A stretch of 64,000 nucleotides of DNA from Skermanella aerolata KACC 11604 (GTDB lineage: Bacteria > Pseudomonadota > Alphaproteobacteria > Azospirillales > Azospirillaceae), in NCBI RefSeq assembly GCF_000936425.1, contig NZ_AVFK01000021.1, positions 62,001 to 126,000 of the forward strand, read 5' to 3'. This document shows positions 38,723-47,207 of the stretch, piece by piece (position 1 is the first letter of the stretch; every line of letters starts with the position of its first letter). The notes below the pieces were generated by a model. That model was not told where the DNA came from. It saw nothing but the letters and a program-made list of their open reading frames with translations, and made no database searches. A program made the position numbers and the translations under genes.

Positions 38723-39036
38723 GGCCGGGCCGGCGGTTCCTTGGGCTTGTCGGGCTGAAGCTTCGGTATGCCGGTCACGGGATCGATCACCACCCTCAGG
38801 ATACCGTCATCGCCGATATGCGTTTCGACCCGTCTGCCGCTGACCGGATCGAACGGCCCTTCGGATTTGCCGGTGATCGGATCGGTCGTGAACATGACCT
38901 CGATCGACTCCGGCATGCCGATCGGCGGCGCCCCGTACAAAGCCGGCTGAGGTGCTGCGGCGCATCCGCCGAGCAGGAGTGCCGTGCCCAGAACCCAGAA
39001 ACGCCGAATGCCGCCTGTGGGGAAGTCCAGTGCCAT
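38719..39036 (-). CDS. Small putative lipoprotein
   Basis: This 105-residue protein has a lipobox (GTALLLGGCAAAP) implying lipidation at Cys25 or so and outer- or inner-membrane anchoring. The rest contains two short similar segments, TTDPITGKSEGPFDPVSGRR and VIDPVTGIPK, which look like a degenerate DPxTG repeat. It overlaps the Pro-rich gene by 4 bp and follows the coiled-coil gene by 9 bp, forming a three-gene minus-strand unit. Function unknown. Confidence 0.7.
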   Translation of the reverse strand: MALDFPTGGIRRFWVLGTALLLGGCAAAPQPALYGAPPIGMPESIEVMFTTDPITGKSEGPFDPVSGRRVETHIGDDGILRVVIDPVTGIPKLQPDKPKEPPARP

Positions 39037-39045
39037 GACGGGAGT

Positions 39046-39762
39046 TTACTTCAGCATGCCGACCAGGGTAGCGCCCCCGATGGCGGCGGCAAGGACAGTA
39101 GCGACCATGACGCCAACGACCACCCACAGATACGAGCGAGTCGGGCGCTCCGCCAGTTCTGCCTGGATACCGATCAGGCGCGTGGACATTTCCATCCGAA
39201 CTTCAACGATCTCGCTTCGCACCTCGGCAAACTTTCCTGAAACTTCGGTCCTGGATTGATTGGCGTCAGCCTGGATACTGTTTGAGATCTCGGCAATCTC
39301 AGCCCTTATCTTGCCGTATTCCGTCGAAGTTTCTGCCCTGACTTCGCTGAATTGCTTTGTGACTTCACCCCTGAACTTACCGAATTCGTTTGAGACTTCG
39401 CCCCTGAATTGCCAGAATTCCGTCGAGACGTCACTCCGAAGCTGGTTTATGGACAGGGTCAAGTCCGAGCGGGTTTGCGCGTTCTCCGCCTTAAGCTCAG
39501 CGGTATTGGTGGCGACATCCGCCTTGCTGGCGGTATGGTTGAGGCGTTCGTCGATCCGATGAAGCAGGGGCAGCACTTGGTTATAGAGCAGGCCCTTGAC
39601 CTCGCTCATATCCCCTTCCAGTCGTGGGACGCGTGCTTCCATGCCGGGATCATGCGGCCCGCCGTCGCCGCCGTCAAGATTCTCGCTTCCAATGCCTGAC
39701 CGGCTTGCGATAACACGCGTTGGACGGGCGCCTGCCGTGCTTTTGCGACTGGGAGCCGTCAT
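39046..39762 (-). CDS. Coiled-coil protein with hendecad repeats and a C-terminal membrane anchor
   Basis: The 238-residue protein has a disordered N-terminus, a long charged helix (about 50-205) and a C-terminal hydrophobic segment (SYLWVVVGVMVATVLAAAIG). Residues about 112-155 contain four 11-residue repeats of the form xxSTEFxxFRGEV, a hendecad pattern. The ATG at 39762 has GGAAGG upstream; a start at 39642 (MEARVPRLEG) is possible. The anchor at the tail suggests an inner-membrane protein with a cytoplasmic rod. Function unknown. Confidence 0.65.
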   Translation of the reverse strand: MTAPSRKSTAGARPTRVIASRSGIGSENLDGGDGGPHDPGMEARVPRLEGDMSEVKGLLYNQVLPLLHRIDERLNHTASKADVATNTAELKAENAQTRSDLTLSINQLRSDVSTEFWQFRGEVSNEFGKFRGEVTKQFSEVRAETSTEYGKIRAEIAEISNSIQADANQSRTEVSGKFAEVRSEIVEVRMEMSTRLIGIQAELAERPTRSYLWVVVGVMVATVLAAAIGGATLVGMLK

Positions 39763-39922
39763 GGAAGCCTTCCGTAATGATCTTGACTGGTTACAATGGC
39801 ACTATAGATCGCCTTTTTCATAAATGGTCTCAACCGCGACGTTGCGCCGCTGATCGCTGACGAGTCGGAACCGGAATTACCACGACCGTGTTCGCCTCCC
39901 TGCAAATAAAGGAATCGAAGCT

Positions 39923-40747
39923 ATGGAATACGTGAACCTCAAGGGCGCGCGGGTGCCGGTCCTCGGCCTCGGGACGTGGCAGTTGTCGGGCGCGCAGTGC
40001 GCCGATGTCGTCCGGGCCGGGCTCGATCTGGGATACCGTCACATCGATACCGCCCAGGCCTATAACAACGAGGAAGAGGTGGGCGTGGCGCTTGCCGGAT
40101 CAGGCGTCGCGCGCGACGACATCTTCCTGACGACCAAGGTCTGGTACGAGCGGATCGCTCCCGGCGAATTGCAGCGTTCGGTCGACGAAAGCCTGACGAA
40201 GCTGCGCACCGACCATGTCGATCTGCTGCTGATCCACTGGCCCAACGCCAAGATTCCGCTGGGCGACAGCCTGAAGGCGCTGGCGGAGGTCAAGGCCCAG
40301 GGCAAGGCGCGCCACATCGGCGTCAGCAACTTCACGGTCGCACTGCTTAAGGAAGCCGTCGAAGTCCACGGCGTCGATCTGGCATGCGATCAGGTCGAAT
40401 ACCATCCATTCCTGTCGCAGCGCCCGGTGCTGGATTTCCTGCGGTCCCACGAGATGTTCCTGACCGCCTATAGCCCAATCGCGCGCGGTGAGGCCGCGAC
40501 TCACCCGACGCTGATGAGGATCGGAGAGGCGCATGGCAAGTCGGCTGTTCAGGTAACGCTGCGCTGGCTGCTCGACCAGGCCAACGTGGTCGCCATCCCC
40601 AAGGCCAGCGGCGAGAAGCACCTTAAAAGCAACTTCGAGATATTCGACTTCAAGCTGACCGACGCCGAACGGGCCGAGATCGACGCCCTCACCGGCAACC
40701 GCCGCCTGATCAATCCAGGCTGGGCGCCGGCTTGGGACGCTGCGTGA
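39923..40747 (+). CDS. Aldo/keto reductase (diketogulonate-reductase type)
   Basis: The 274-residue TIM-barrel protein has the complete AKR tetrad: Asp and Tyr in HIDTAQAYNNEEEVG, Lys in FLTTKVWYE and His in LLLIHWPN. The NADPH site IPKASGEKHLKSNFEIFDF is intact. It resembles 2,5-diketo-D-gluconate reductases and general NADPH aldehyde reductases. RBS AAAGGAA lies upstream of the ATG. It acts in the cytoplasm; the physiological substrate is not deducible. It ends against the convergent SnoaL-like gene. Confidence 0.92.
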   Translation: MEYVNLKGARVPVLGLGTWQLSGAQCADVVRAGLDLGYRHIDTAQAYNNEEEVGVALAGSGVARDDIFLTTKVWYERIAPGELQRSVDESLTKLRTDHVDLLLIHWPNAKIPLGDSLKALAEVKAQGKARHIGVSNFTVALLKEAVEVHGVDLACDQVEYHPFLSQRPVLDFLRSHEMFLTAYSPIARGEAATHPTLMRIGEAHGKSAVQVTLRWLLDQANVVAIPKASGEKHLKSNFEIFDFKLTDAERAEIDALTGNRRLINPGWAPAWDAA

Positions 40748-40748
40748 G

Positions 40749-41192
40749 TTAATGAAGCTGATGCCGGGGAGGCGGGACGTCCGCTTCAGCCATCTGGATC
40801 GCGATCGGGCTTGCCTGATGGTGGATCAGGCGCCATGACCCCAGTTCCTCGATGAAGATGTTGGTGGCGGCGAGCACGCCGCCGTCCAGCACTTCCTCGC
40901 AGACGACGATGGCGGTCTTGCCGTGGATGAAGGCCCGGTCGTTGCGGCTGTAGGCGTTCGGGGACGCGGGGTTCTTCATGATGTCGCGCCAGCTGGACAG
41001 GACGGCCGCGCGCTCCATCAGCGGCGGCCAGCCGGGATGGATGCACAGGACGGGCACGCCGCGCGCCCATATCTTGTCCATGGTGGCAAGGTCGCGGCTG
41101 CTGAAGGCGTGGTAGAAAGCGCGGTTGGCGGCCAGCGCGTCGTCTAGCGAAGGTCCGGCCGCCAGGGACTCCGTCGTGGTGCTGGTGGTCAT
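40749..41192 (-). CDS. SnoaL-like (NTF2-fold) protein
   Basis: This 147-residue protein has the signature of the NTF2/SnoaL-like DUF4440 group: ALAANRAFYHAFSSRDLATM, WARGVPVLCIHPGWPP and ATNIFIEELGSWRLIHHQAS. These are small cone-shaped binding or isomerase domains. I chose the ATG at 41192 because AGGA lies 10 bp upstream; ATGs at 41201 and 41240 are in frame but less well placed. It lies 58 bp downstream of egtB on the same strand, so co-transcription is possible. The substrate is unknown. Confidence 0.82.
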   Translation of the reverse strand: MTTSTTTESLAAGPSLDDALAANRAFYHAFSSRDLATMDKIWARGVPVLCIHPGWPPLMERAAVLSSWRDIMKNPASPNAYSRNDRAFIHGKTAIVVCEEVLDGGVLAATNIFIEELGSWRLIHHQASPIAIQMAEADVPPPRHQLH

Positions 41193-41250
41193 GGCGGTCA
41201 TTCCTGCCGGTTGTTCTAACCAAACGTGATAGACCGCCACACTACCTCAG

Positions 41251-42564
41251 TCAAAGATCTTCCGCGAGCCTGATGCCGGAGAACTGCCAGCGGGCGTTGG
41301 GCGGGAAGAAGTTGCGGTAGGTCGCCCGGATATGGTCGCCCGGCGTGGCGCACGAGCCGCCGCGCAGCACCATCTGATTGCACATGAACTTGCCGTTATA
41401 CTCGCCGACCGCTCCGGGAGGCGCCTTGTATCCGGGATAGGGGGTGTAGGGGCTGGCCGTCCATTCCCAGACGTCGCCGTATATCTGCCACGGCCCAAGG
41501 CCGGCGCAGGGAGAGGACGCCGGGTGCAGGGTCCCACATTCCTGCATATTGCCGTCGGCCATCTGGGTGCGGCCGAACAGTTCCCACTCCGCTTCCGTGG
41601 GCAGGCGCTTGCCGGCCCAGGCGGCGTAGGCCGCCGCCTCGTAGAAGCTGACATGGCAGACGGGCTCCGAATCGACGACGGGTTTCACCCCGGCAAGGGT
41701 GTAGACCAGCCACTCGCCGTGCTGCTTGTGCCAGTAGAGCGGTGCGCGCCATTCCTGGGCCTCGACCTCGGCCCAGCCGTCCGACAACCAGTATTCGGGC
41801 TTGTCGTAGCCGCCGGACTCGATGAACTCCCGATACTCGCCGCAGGTGACGGGGCGGCCAGCCAGGCGGAACGGACGGACATAGGTGTCGTGGCGCGGCG
41901 TCTCGCTGTCGAAGCAGAAAGGCGTGCGGGACGACGGATCGTTGGGATCGCAGCCGATCTGGACCAGTCCGCCCCTGTGTTCGAACCACTTCTGCGGCGC
42001 CGTGGTCGGAACCGGCGAATTGGCGTGCGCATGGTAGGCCGGCATCAGCGGGTTGGACCACAGCACATGCTTGATATCGGTGACGATCAGTTCCTGGTGC
42101 TGCTGTTCGTGGTTGAGCCCCAGGATGATGACATCGGTAAGCTCGGTCAGGCCGTCATCCGGGATCTGGCGTATCAGGCGGAGGCAGGCGGCGTTGACGT
42201 GGTCGCGGTAGCGCTGGACTTCGTCCCAGCTCGGCCGGGAAAGCATGCCGCGCTGCGGTCTCGGATGCCGGTTGCCCAGCTTGTTGTAGTAGGAGTTGAA
42301 CAGGTAGCCGTAGCGTTCGTCGAAGGCCGTGTAGCCTGGCGCGTAGCGTGAGAGAACGAAGATTTCGAAGAACCACGTGGTATGTGCCAGATGCCATTTG
42401 GACGGGCTGACATCCGGCATCGACTGGATCATTTGGTCTTCGGGGGTCAGCGGCGCCACCAGCCCGACGGTACGACCGCGTACCCGCATGAAGCGGCGAA
42501 CCAGCCGTTCGCGAGCGTCCGGCGCGGTCGCGAGTTCGATCACGTCCTGCATAGTTTCGAGCAT
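41251..42564 (-). CDS. egtB: EgtB-like iron-dependent sulfoxide synthase (ergothioneine biosynthesis)
   Basis: The 437-residue protein combines an N-terminal DinB-like domain and a C-terminal FGE-sulfatase domain, the EgtB architecture. The non-heme iron ligands are visible: His in WHLAHTTWFFE (about 56) and two His in GLNHEQQHQEL (about 150-155). The FGE part ends with VLRGGSCATPGDHIRATYRN. EgtB joins trimethylhistidine (hercynine) to cysteine or gamma-glutamylcysteine using oxygen. The methyltransferase EgtD, often adjacent, is not in the window. OvoA is an alternative, but it is longer and carries a methyltransferase domain. Confidence 0.9.
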   Translation of the reverse strand: MLETMQDVIELATAPDARERLVRRFMRVRGRTVGLVAPLTPEDQMIQSMPDVSPSKWHLAHTTWFFEIFVLSRYAPGYTAFDERYGYLFNSYYNKLGNRHPRPQRGMLSRPSWDEVQRYRDHVNAACLRLIRQIPDDGLTELTDVIILGLNHEQQHQELIVTDIKHVLWSNPLMPAYHAHANSPVPTTAPQKWFEHRGGLVQIGCDPNDPSSRTPFCFDSETPRHDTYVRPFRLAGRPVTCGEYREFIESGGYDKPEYWLSDGWAEVEAQEWRAPLYWHKQHGEWLVYTLAGVKPVVDSEPVCHVSFYEAAAYAAWAGKRLPTEAEWELFGRTQMADGNMQECGTLHPASSPCAGLGPWQIYGDVWEWTASPYTPYPGYKAPPGAVGEYNGKFMCNQMVLRGGSCATPGDHIRATYRNFFPPNARWQFSGIRLAEDL

Positions 42565-42896
42565 TCCTGTTCCTCCGGCATGTCGATACGCACCGAACCC
42601 TTACCGAGGGCGGTGCGCATGTCCTTTAGAATGAAACACACAACTTGGGAATTAGGTCAGCGTCTCAGTCAGGGCTATATCGACAGGGTACCCCCCATGG
42701 AGGTGAAAGAAGATTCCGTCGGTTGGTAGCCATTGGGTCAACGGTTGGTTAACGGCGTCATACATCCGCCGCGATGCTGCGTTGCAGCAAATGCGGATGC
42801 CGAGAATGCTGAGGATGCTTATCTTGTGTATCGGCAGCTACCGGAACGGAGTTGCCGGCTTTCAACGAGCTTCCTAAGTTTCTAAGGACAAATACA
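42565..42896. other. Intergenic region between egtB and a small-protein gene
   Basis: This 332-bp stretch contains no supportable gene. A 32-codon frame from 42631 lacks an RBS. GCTGCGTTGCAGC at 42776-42788 is a small palindrome just before an ATGC-rich stretch. The region must contain the egtB promoter (minus) and the promoter of the small gene (plus). Confidence 0.4.
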
Positions 42897-43070
42897 ATGG
42901 TCATCCTCTCTCTTTGCGGTGACAAGTACAACAAGCCCAGCGACAAGCCTGAAGACATGACCCTTCTGGACCGCATGTGGAAGCGCGCCGTCGCTCGCAT
43001 CGTCCAGAACGGCGGCGCTGCTCAGGTTCGTCTCCCCAATCCGGCCAACGGCGCGCGCACCGCAGCCTGA
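42897..43070 (+). CDS. Small hypothetical protein (57 residues)
   Basis: The frame starts MVILSLCGDKYNKPSDKP and ends PANGARTAA. AAGGA lies 10 bp upstream of the ATG at 42897. Composition is mixed, with an amphipathic helix at DMTLLDRMWKRAVARIV and no membrane segment. An in-frame upstream ATG at 42852 has no RBS. The gene ends in a stem-loop shared with the convergent parA-like gene. I recognise no family. Confidence 0.55.
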   Translation: MVILSLCGDKYNKPSDKPEDMTLLDRMWKRAVARIVQNGGAAQVRLPNPANGARTAA

Positions 43071-43086
43071 GACGGCACTTGTCTTC

Positions 43087-43105
43087 GGGCGCCTTCGAGG
43101 TGCCC
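43087..43105. terminator. Hairpin between convergent small-protein and ParA-like genes
   Basis: GGGCGCCT (43087-43094) and AGGTGCCC (43098-43105) pair fully, with one G-T wobble, around a TCG loop. Placement in the 36-bp gap between two convergent genes suggests a shared terminator. There is no T-tract. Confidence 0.45.
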
Positions 43106-43106
43106 C

Positions 43107-44213
43107 TCAGTTAACGTTGGCGGCGGTCTGGAAGAGCGTCAGCGCCGTCGGCCCCAGCCAAGTGGCGAGCGAACCGCCGCACAGCATTCCCGCCAGGAAG
43201 ATCACCGCTGCCATGGCGAGCTGACGTTTGCTGCCGGCCGGCTTGCGGTCGGAAGCGTCCGGCTCGCCGTCGAGCCCCGCGCCGGGTTTGCCGTTTCCGA
43301 TGCCTGTCGTATCCGCGTCGGGATCGACGGCCACGGAGGTGAACTCCGGTTTTCCCAATGTCTCCGTTATCGTCTGCGTCACCGCGTCGAAGGAGAAATC
43401 GGCGTCGGGCAACCGGCGCTGGCGATGGATCCGGCCCAGCAGTTCGGCGGTCAGGAAGATATAGTCCTGCGTTGAATGGGTGGCGCGGTTGAACAGGGTG
43501 GAAGGAGCGCGCTTGACTTCCGCCTTCAGGATCTCCGGATCGAACCGGATTCTGTTGCGGTAGGTCAGCCCGGAGAACTGGCTGCCCAGGTCCTTCAAGG
43601 TCTGCTGGTCGCGCCGCGTTCCCTCGAACAGCGAAACCAGGATGCCGTTGACCACCAGTCCGGGGCTGAGGCCGCCGCGCAACGCGTTGACCGTTTCCAC
43701 GGTCCGCTGCACGCCCTGGATCGAGAAGGCACCCGATGTCGTCGGGATCAGAACGCTGTCCGCCGCGATCAGGGCGCTCAGCGAGAGCAGGCCCATCGCG
43801 GGAGGGCAGTCGATCACGACGAAGTCGAAGCGGTCCTCCGAGAAGGTCAGGTAGCGCTTCAGGCCGTGGTTGGGCCGGACGCGGTCGTCCAGGCCGGTTT
43901 CCAGCAGCGTGAGCGCCCGCGTCGACGGGATGATCCACAGGTTCTGGACGACCGTTTCGTGCAGCGCGTCCTCGATCACCGCCTGCTTTCGGATGACGTC
44001 CACAAGGTTTGGCGACGCACCGGTACGCGACAGGACGGTGGTGCTGCTCTGCTGCGGATCGATATCGACCAGCAGGCAGCGATATCCGGCCGCAGCCAGA
44101 CATACCGACAGGTTGAGCGATACCGTCGTCTTGCCCACGCCGCCCTTGTGATTGTAGATGGCGATCGTGTGGGTCGGGCTGATACGGGTCGGCGCGTTCG
44201 GGCTCGAAGTCAT
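43107..44213 (-). CDS. ParA-like ATPase with a C-terminal transmembrane helix
   Basis: The 368-residue protein has the deviant Walker A of ParA/MinD (IAIYNHKGGVGKTTVSLNLS), the switch motif DIDPQQSST and FVVIDCPPAMGLLSLSAL. Beyond the about 270-residue ATPase is a hydrophilic linker (VDPDADTTGIGNGKPGAGLD) and a single hydrophobic helix (QLAMAAVIFLAGMLCGGSLA) near the C-terminus. Usual ParA proteins are soluble and paired with a ParB; neither parB nor parS-like sites are seen next door. The first codons are TTG at 44216 and ATG at 44213; I chose the ATG. A role in positioning envelope cargo is inference. Confidence 0.85.
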   Translation of the reverse strand: MTSSPNAPTRISPTHTIAIYNHKGGVGKTTVSLNLSVCLAAAGYRCLLVDIDPQQSSTTVLSRTGASPNLVDVIRKQAVIEDALHETVVQNLWIIPSTRALTLLETGLDDRVRPNHGLKRYLTFSEDRFDFVVIDCPPAMGLLSLSALIAADSVLIPTTSGAFSIQGVQRTVETVNALRGGLSPGLVVNGILVSLFEGTRRDQQTLKDLGSQFSGLTYRNRIRFDPEILKAEVKRAPSTLFNRATHSTQDYIFLTAELLGRIHRQRRLPDADFSFDAVTQTITETLGKPEFTSVAVDPDADTTGIGNGKPGAGLDGEPDASDRKPAGSKRQLAMAAVIFLAGMLCGGSLATWLGPTALTLFQTAANVN

Positions 44214-44363
44214 CAACTGGGGTCCGGAAGAGAGCTGTCCAAGACAAGGGCGTCGGCGACAAGGTCGGCTGGCAGGATACCGGCCAAAGGTTTAGACCTT
44301 GTTGGCGGATCGGGCAATCTCTAGCCGAACGATTTACCTATAAAGTCACCGATTGTTGCACCG

Positions 44364-45170
44364 TCACTCGGCCTGAGCCTTTCTTGGCATGAACCCGCGC
44401 GCCGGATTGTAGCCGTAGACGGCGGCCCCCAGGAACACGGCCAGCGCCAGCGCGGTCCAGCCCAGCGATTCCCAGTTCACTTCCGCGTAGAGCGCGAAGC
44501 GAATCAGCTCGACCGCGTGGGTGAACGGGTTGACCGAGCAGATCTGGAACAGCAGGACGCTGGATTCCTGCATCTTCCACAGCGGATAGAGCGCCGACGA
44601 CAGGAAGAAGGTCGGGAATATGACGAAGTTCATGACGCCCGCGAAGTTCTCGAGCTGGCGGATCGTGGACGACAGCAGCATGCCTACGGCCCCCAGCATC
44701 AGGCCGCTCAGGACCAATGCCGGCAGCACCGTCAGGAATCCTACCGGCGGCAGGTCGATCCCGAAGGCGAGCGCTATCAGCAGGAAGGCATAGACCTGGA
44801 GGATCGACACGGCCGTTCCCGCCAGCAGCTTGGACGTCAGCAGGAACCAGCGGGGCAGGGGACTGACCAGCAGTGTCCGCATGCTGCCCATCTCCCGGTC
44901 GTAGACCATCGAGAGCGAGCTTTGCATGCCGTTGAAGAGCTGGATCATCCCGACCAGTCCGGGAATGATGTAGGTCTCGTAGGTGATGTAGGTCTCGTAG
45001 GGCGGGATGATCGAGACGCCGAGTGCGGCCCGGAAGCCCGCCGCGAACACCAGTAGCCAGACCAGGGGGCGCACCAGCGCCGCCAGGAAGCGTTCCCGCT
45101 GATGCAGGAAGCGCAGCACCTCGCGCGTCACGATGCCGTTGAGCGCACGGCCGTAGTGAAGGGCGCTCAT
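44364..45170 (-). CDS. ABC-2 type permease of the PQQ-associated exporter
   Basis: The 268-residue protein has about six membrane helices in the ABC-2 style and the motif NGMQSSLSMVYDREMGSMRT, typical of the permease partnered with PQQ-dependent catabolism genes. The ATG at 45170 overlaps the ATPase stop (ATGA). It contains a near-perfect 18-bp tandem duplication at 44967-45002, coding for repeated YETYIT/YETYII. With the ATPase and beta-propeller genes it forms a three-gene minus-strand unit. The exported substrate is unknown; it is thought to serve the periplasmic quinoprotein system. Confidence 0.88.
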   Translation of the reverse strand: MSALHYGRALNGIVTREVLRFLHQRERFLAALVRPLVWLLVFAAGFRAALGVSIIPPYETYITYETYIIPGLVGMIQLFNGMQSSLSMVYDREMGSMRTLLVSPLPRWFLLTSKLLAGTAVSILQVYAFLLIALAFGIDLPPVGFLTVLPALVLSGLMLGAVGMLLSSTIRQLENFAGVMNFVIFPTFFLSSALYPLWKMQESSVLLFQICSVNPFTHAVELIRFALYAEVNWESLGWTALALAVFLGAAVYGYNPARGFMPRKAQAE

Positions 45171-45904
45171 GCCGCCACCTGGTTGATCAGCCGGTGGAAG
45201 GTCTGCGTCAGGTTGGCGGACGAGTTGTTCTGGTTGACCTCCGCCACGCTGCCGTCGGCCAGGATGTGGCCCTTGTGGATAACGACCACGCGGTCGTCGG
45301 GATAGACCTCGTCGATCAGGTGCGTCGCCCATAGCACCGCCATGCCCTGGGTGCGGCACAGGTCATGGACATGCTCGACGATGCCGCGCCGGGCGGGAAC
45401 GTCCAGGCCGACGGTCGGCTCGTCCAGCACCAGGAGGTCGGGGCGGTGGAGGAGAGCGCGCGCCAGTTCCACCCGGCGGCGGTGGCCGCCGTTCAGCTGA
45501 CGGACCTTCTCCTTGTCGCGCTCGCCCATGTCGAGCCGTTCCAGCGCCTCGTCGATCCGGTCGGCGGCGTCGCGCCGGCCGATGCCGTGGAGGGAGGCGA
45601 AGTAGTGCAGGTTCTGGCGGACGGTCAGGTCCAGGTCCAGCGTCGGCTGCTGGAACACGACGCCCATATGGGCCAGCGCCTTTGTCGGGCGCTCCCGCAG
45701 GTTGATCCCGCAAACGCTGATCTTGCCGCGCGGAGCCTCGAACAGCCGCGTGATCAGCGAGAACAGCGTCGTCTTGCCGGCTCCGTTGGGGCCGAGCAGA
45801 GCGGTGAACTCCCCCTGGCCGATCCGGAACGAGATGTCCTCAATGGCGAAGCCACGGCCGTAACCGTAGCTCAGCCCGTCGATTTCCAATGCCGATTCGG
45901 TCAT
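45167..45904 (-). CDS. ABC transporter ATP-binding protein, PQQ-associated
   Basis: This 245-residue ATPase has Walker A GPNGAGKTTLF, Q-loop FQQPTLDLDLTVRQNL, Walker B LLVLDEPTVGLDVPARR and the switch His in ATHLIDEVYPDD. The signature is LNGGHRRRVELARALL, with Asn in place of the usual Ser of LSGG, a variant typical of this subgroup. It is coupled by a 4-bp overlap to the ABC-2 permease and follows the beta-propeller gene by 71 bp. Confidence 0.92.
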   Translation of the reverse strand: MTESALEIDGLSYGYGRGFAIEDISFRIGQGEFTALLGPNGAGKTTLFSLITRLFEAPRGKISVCGINLRERPTKALAHMGVVFQQPTLDLDLTVRQNLHYFASLHGIGRRDAADRIDEALERLDMGERDKEKVRQLNGGHRRRVELARALLHRPDLLVLDEPTVGLDVPARRGIVEHVHDLCRTQGMAVLWATHLIDEVYPDDRVVVIHKGHILADGSVAEVNQNNSSANLTQTFHRLINQVAA

Positions 45905-45975
45905 CTATCCCTTGCGTTTCCCGCCGCGTCATATTCGAGGGCTGTCTGGCGAGCCCTTTCCGTCGACCGGCTAGC

Positions 45976-46941
45976 TTATCCCTTTATGGCGATGCCCCAG
46001 GGATACCGGCCGACCGGGATCGACTTTATCACGGTCATCGTGTCGATATCGATCACCGATACGTCGTTGCTGACGCCGTTGGACGTGAACAGGCGCTTCT
46101 GGTCCGGTGTGAATTCCAGATGCCATACCCGGCGGCCGACCAGAAGGTATTTCTCGACCTCGAAGGTTTGGGCATTGATTACAGCCACATGGTTGGCGGG
46201 ACCCAGCGCCACGAAGGCGTAGCGGCCGTCGTCGCTCAGCTTGACGCCGACCGGCTGGATCTTGTCCCTGGCAATGCCCTTGATATTGAACTGGATCGTG
46301 CGCTCGACCTTGTGGGTTGCCGTGTCGATGATCGAGACGGTGCCGCCGATCTCCGCCGAAACCCAAAGCTTCTTGCCCGCCTTGTCGAACTCCGCGTGGC
46401 GCGGCCTGCTGTCCACCAGCGTATTGTCGACCAGCACCCGCTTGGCGGTGTCGATCCAGTGTACCATGTTGGTGGTTTCCGACGTATTGACCGCCCAGGT
46501 GCCGTCGGGACTGACGGCCATGCCTTCCGGCTCCACACCGACATCGATCTGATAGGCGACCTTGCGGGCCGGGACATCGACCACGGTCACCACGTTGCTG
46601 TCCTCGTTGGCGATGAACAGGTGACTGCCGTCCGGGTGAAGGGCGAACTGCTCGGGGTCCTCGCCGGAAGGAAGGTTGTTGAGGATCTTGCCCGTCGCCG
46701 TGTCCATCACCTGGACCGTGTCGTCGTCGCTGGCGCAGATATAGAGCAGCGAGCCGTCGGCATTCAGGGTGATGCCGCGCGGGCGCTTGCCGACCTTGAT
46801 GGTCTTGGTGACCTTGAGCGTCTGGGCGTCGATGACGCTCAGCGAGTTGTCCTTCTCGTTGGAGACGAACACGGTCTGGCCCGCTGCAGGAGTCGTGAGT
46901 GCCAAAACGATGATCGCTGCCGGCAGCATCCGCATTGCCAT
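45976..46941 (-). CDS. YVTN beta-propeller protein, PQQ-associated, periplasmic
   Basis: The 321-residue protein has a signal peptide (MLPAAIIVLALTTPAAG) and seven to eight YVTN-type repeats (TVFVSNEKDNSLSVIDAQTL, SHLFIANEDSNVVTVVDVPA, KRLFTSNGVSNDVSVIDIDT). Such propellers accompany quinoprotein alcohol dehydrogenase gene sets and probably act as periplasmic scaffolds or chaperones. The ATG at 46941 has GGGGAG upstream; the longer frame from 47022 is unsupported. It is divergent from the PedF-like cytochrome gene across 266 bp that must hold the module's promoters. Confidence 0.9.
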   Translation of the reverse strand: MAMRMLPAAIIVLALTTPAAGQTVFVSNEKDNSLSVIDAQTLKVTKTIKVGKRPRGITLNADGSLLYICASDDDTVQVMDTATGKILNNLPSGEDPEQFALHPDGSHLFIANEDSNVVTVVDVPARKVAYQIDVGVEPEGMAVSPDGTWAVNTSETTNMVHWIDTAKRVLVDNTLVDSRPRHAEFDKAGKKLWVSAEIGGTVSIIDTATHKVERTIQFNIKGIARDKIQPVGVKLSDDGRYAFVALGPANHVAVINAQTFEVEKYLLVGRRVWHLEFTPDQKRLFTSNGVSNDVSVIDIDTMTVIKSIPVGRYPWGIAIKG

Positions 46942-47207
46942 ATCGGTGTTTCTCCCCTGACCGTACCGGTGAATTGTTTCCCCATTACGGTATCGAAGGT
47001 ATCGGGACCGATGCCCGGCCATGCATTAGACTTTGGAACCATGCTCCGCCGGAACTGGTATTTTCAGGAAAAAGTCTTTGCTTTCATTTGCTTAAGCCAA
47101 TCCTGGTGAAGCAGGCTGCTACCATAGTCCAATTAGAGCGAAGGCGAGGCATGGATATTATCCGGCGCAAAGAAGCGATCAACGCTGTTTGCAAAAGGAA
47201 CTTGCCC

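Noticed and set aside
42631-42729. Small frame starting MKHTTWELGQRLSQGY, considered as a PqqA-like or RiPP precursor
   Set aside because: No RBS, no Glu-x-x-x-Tyr core, and no maturation genes next to it.
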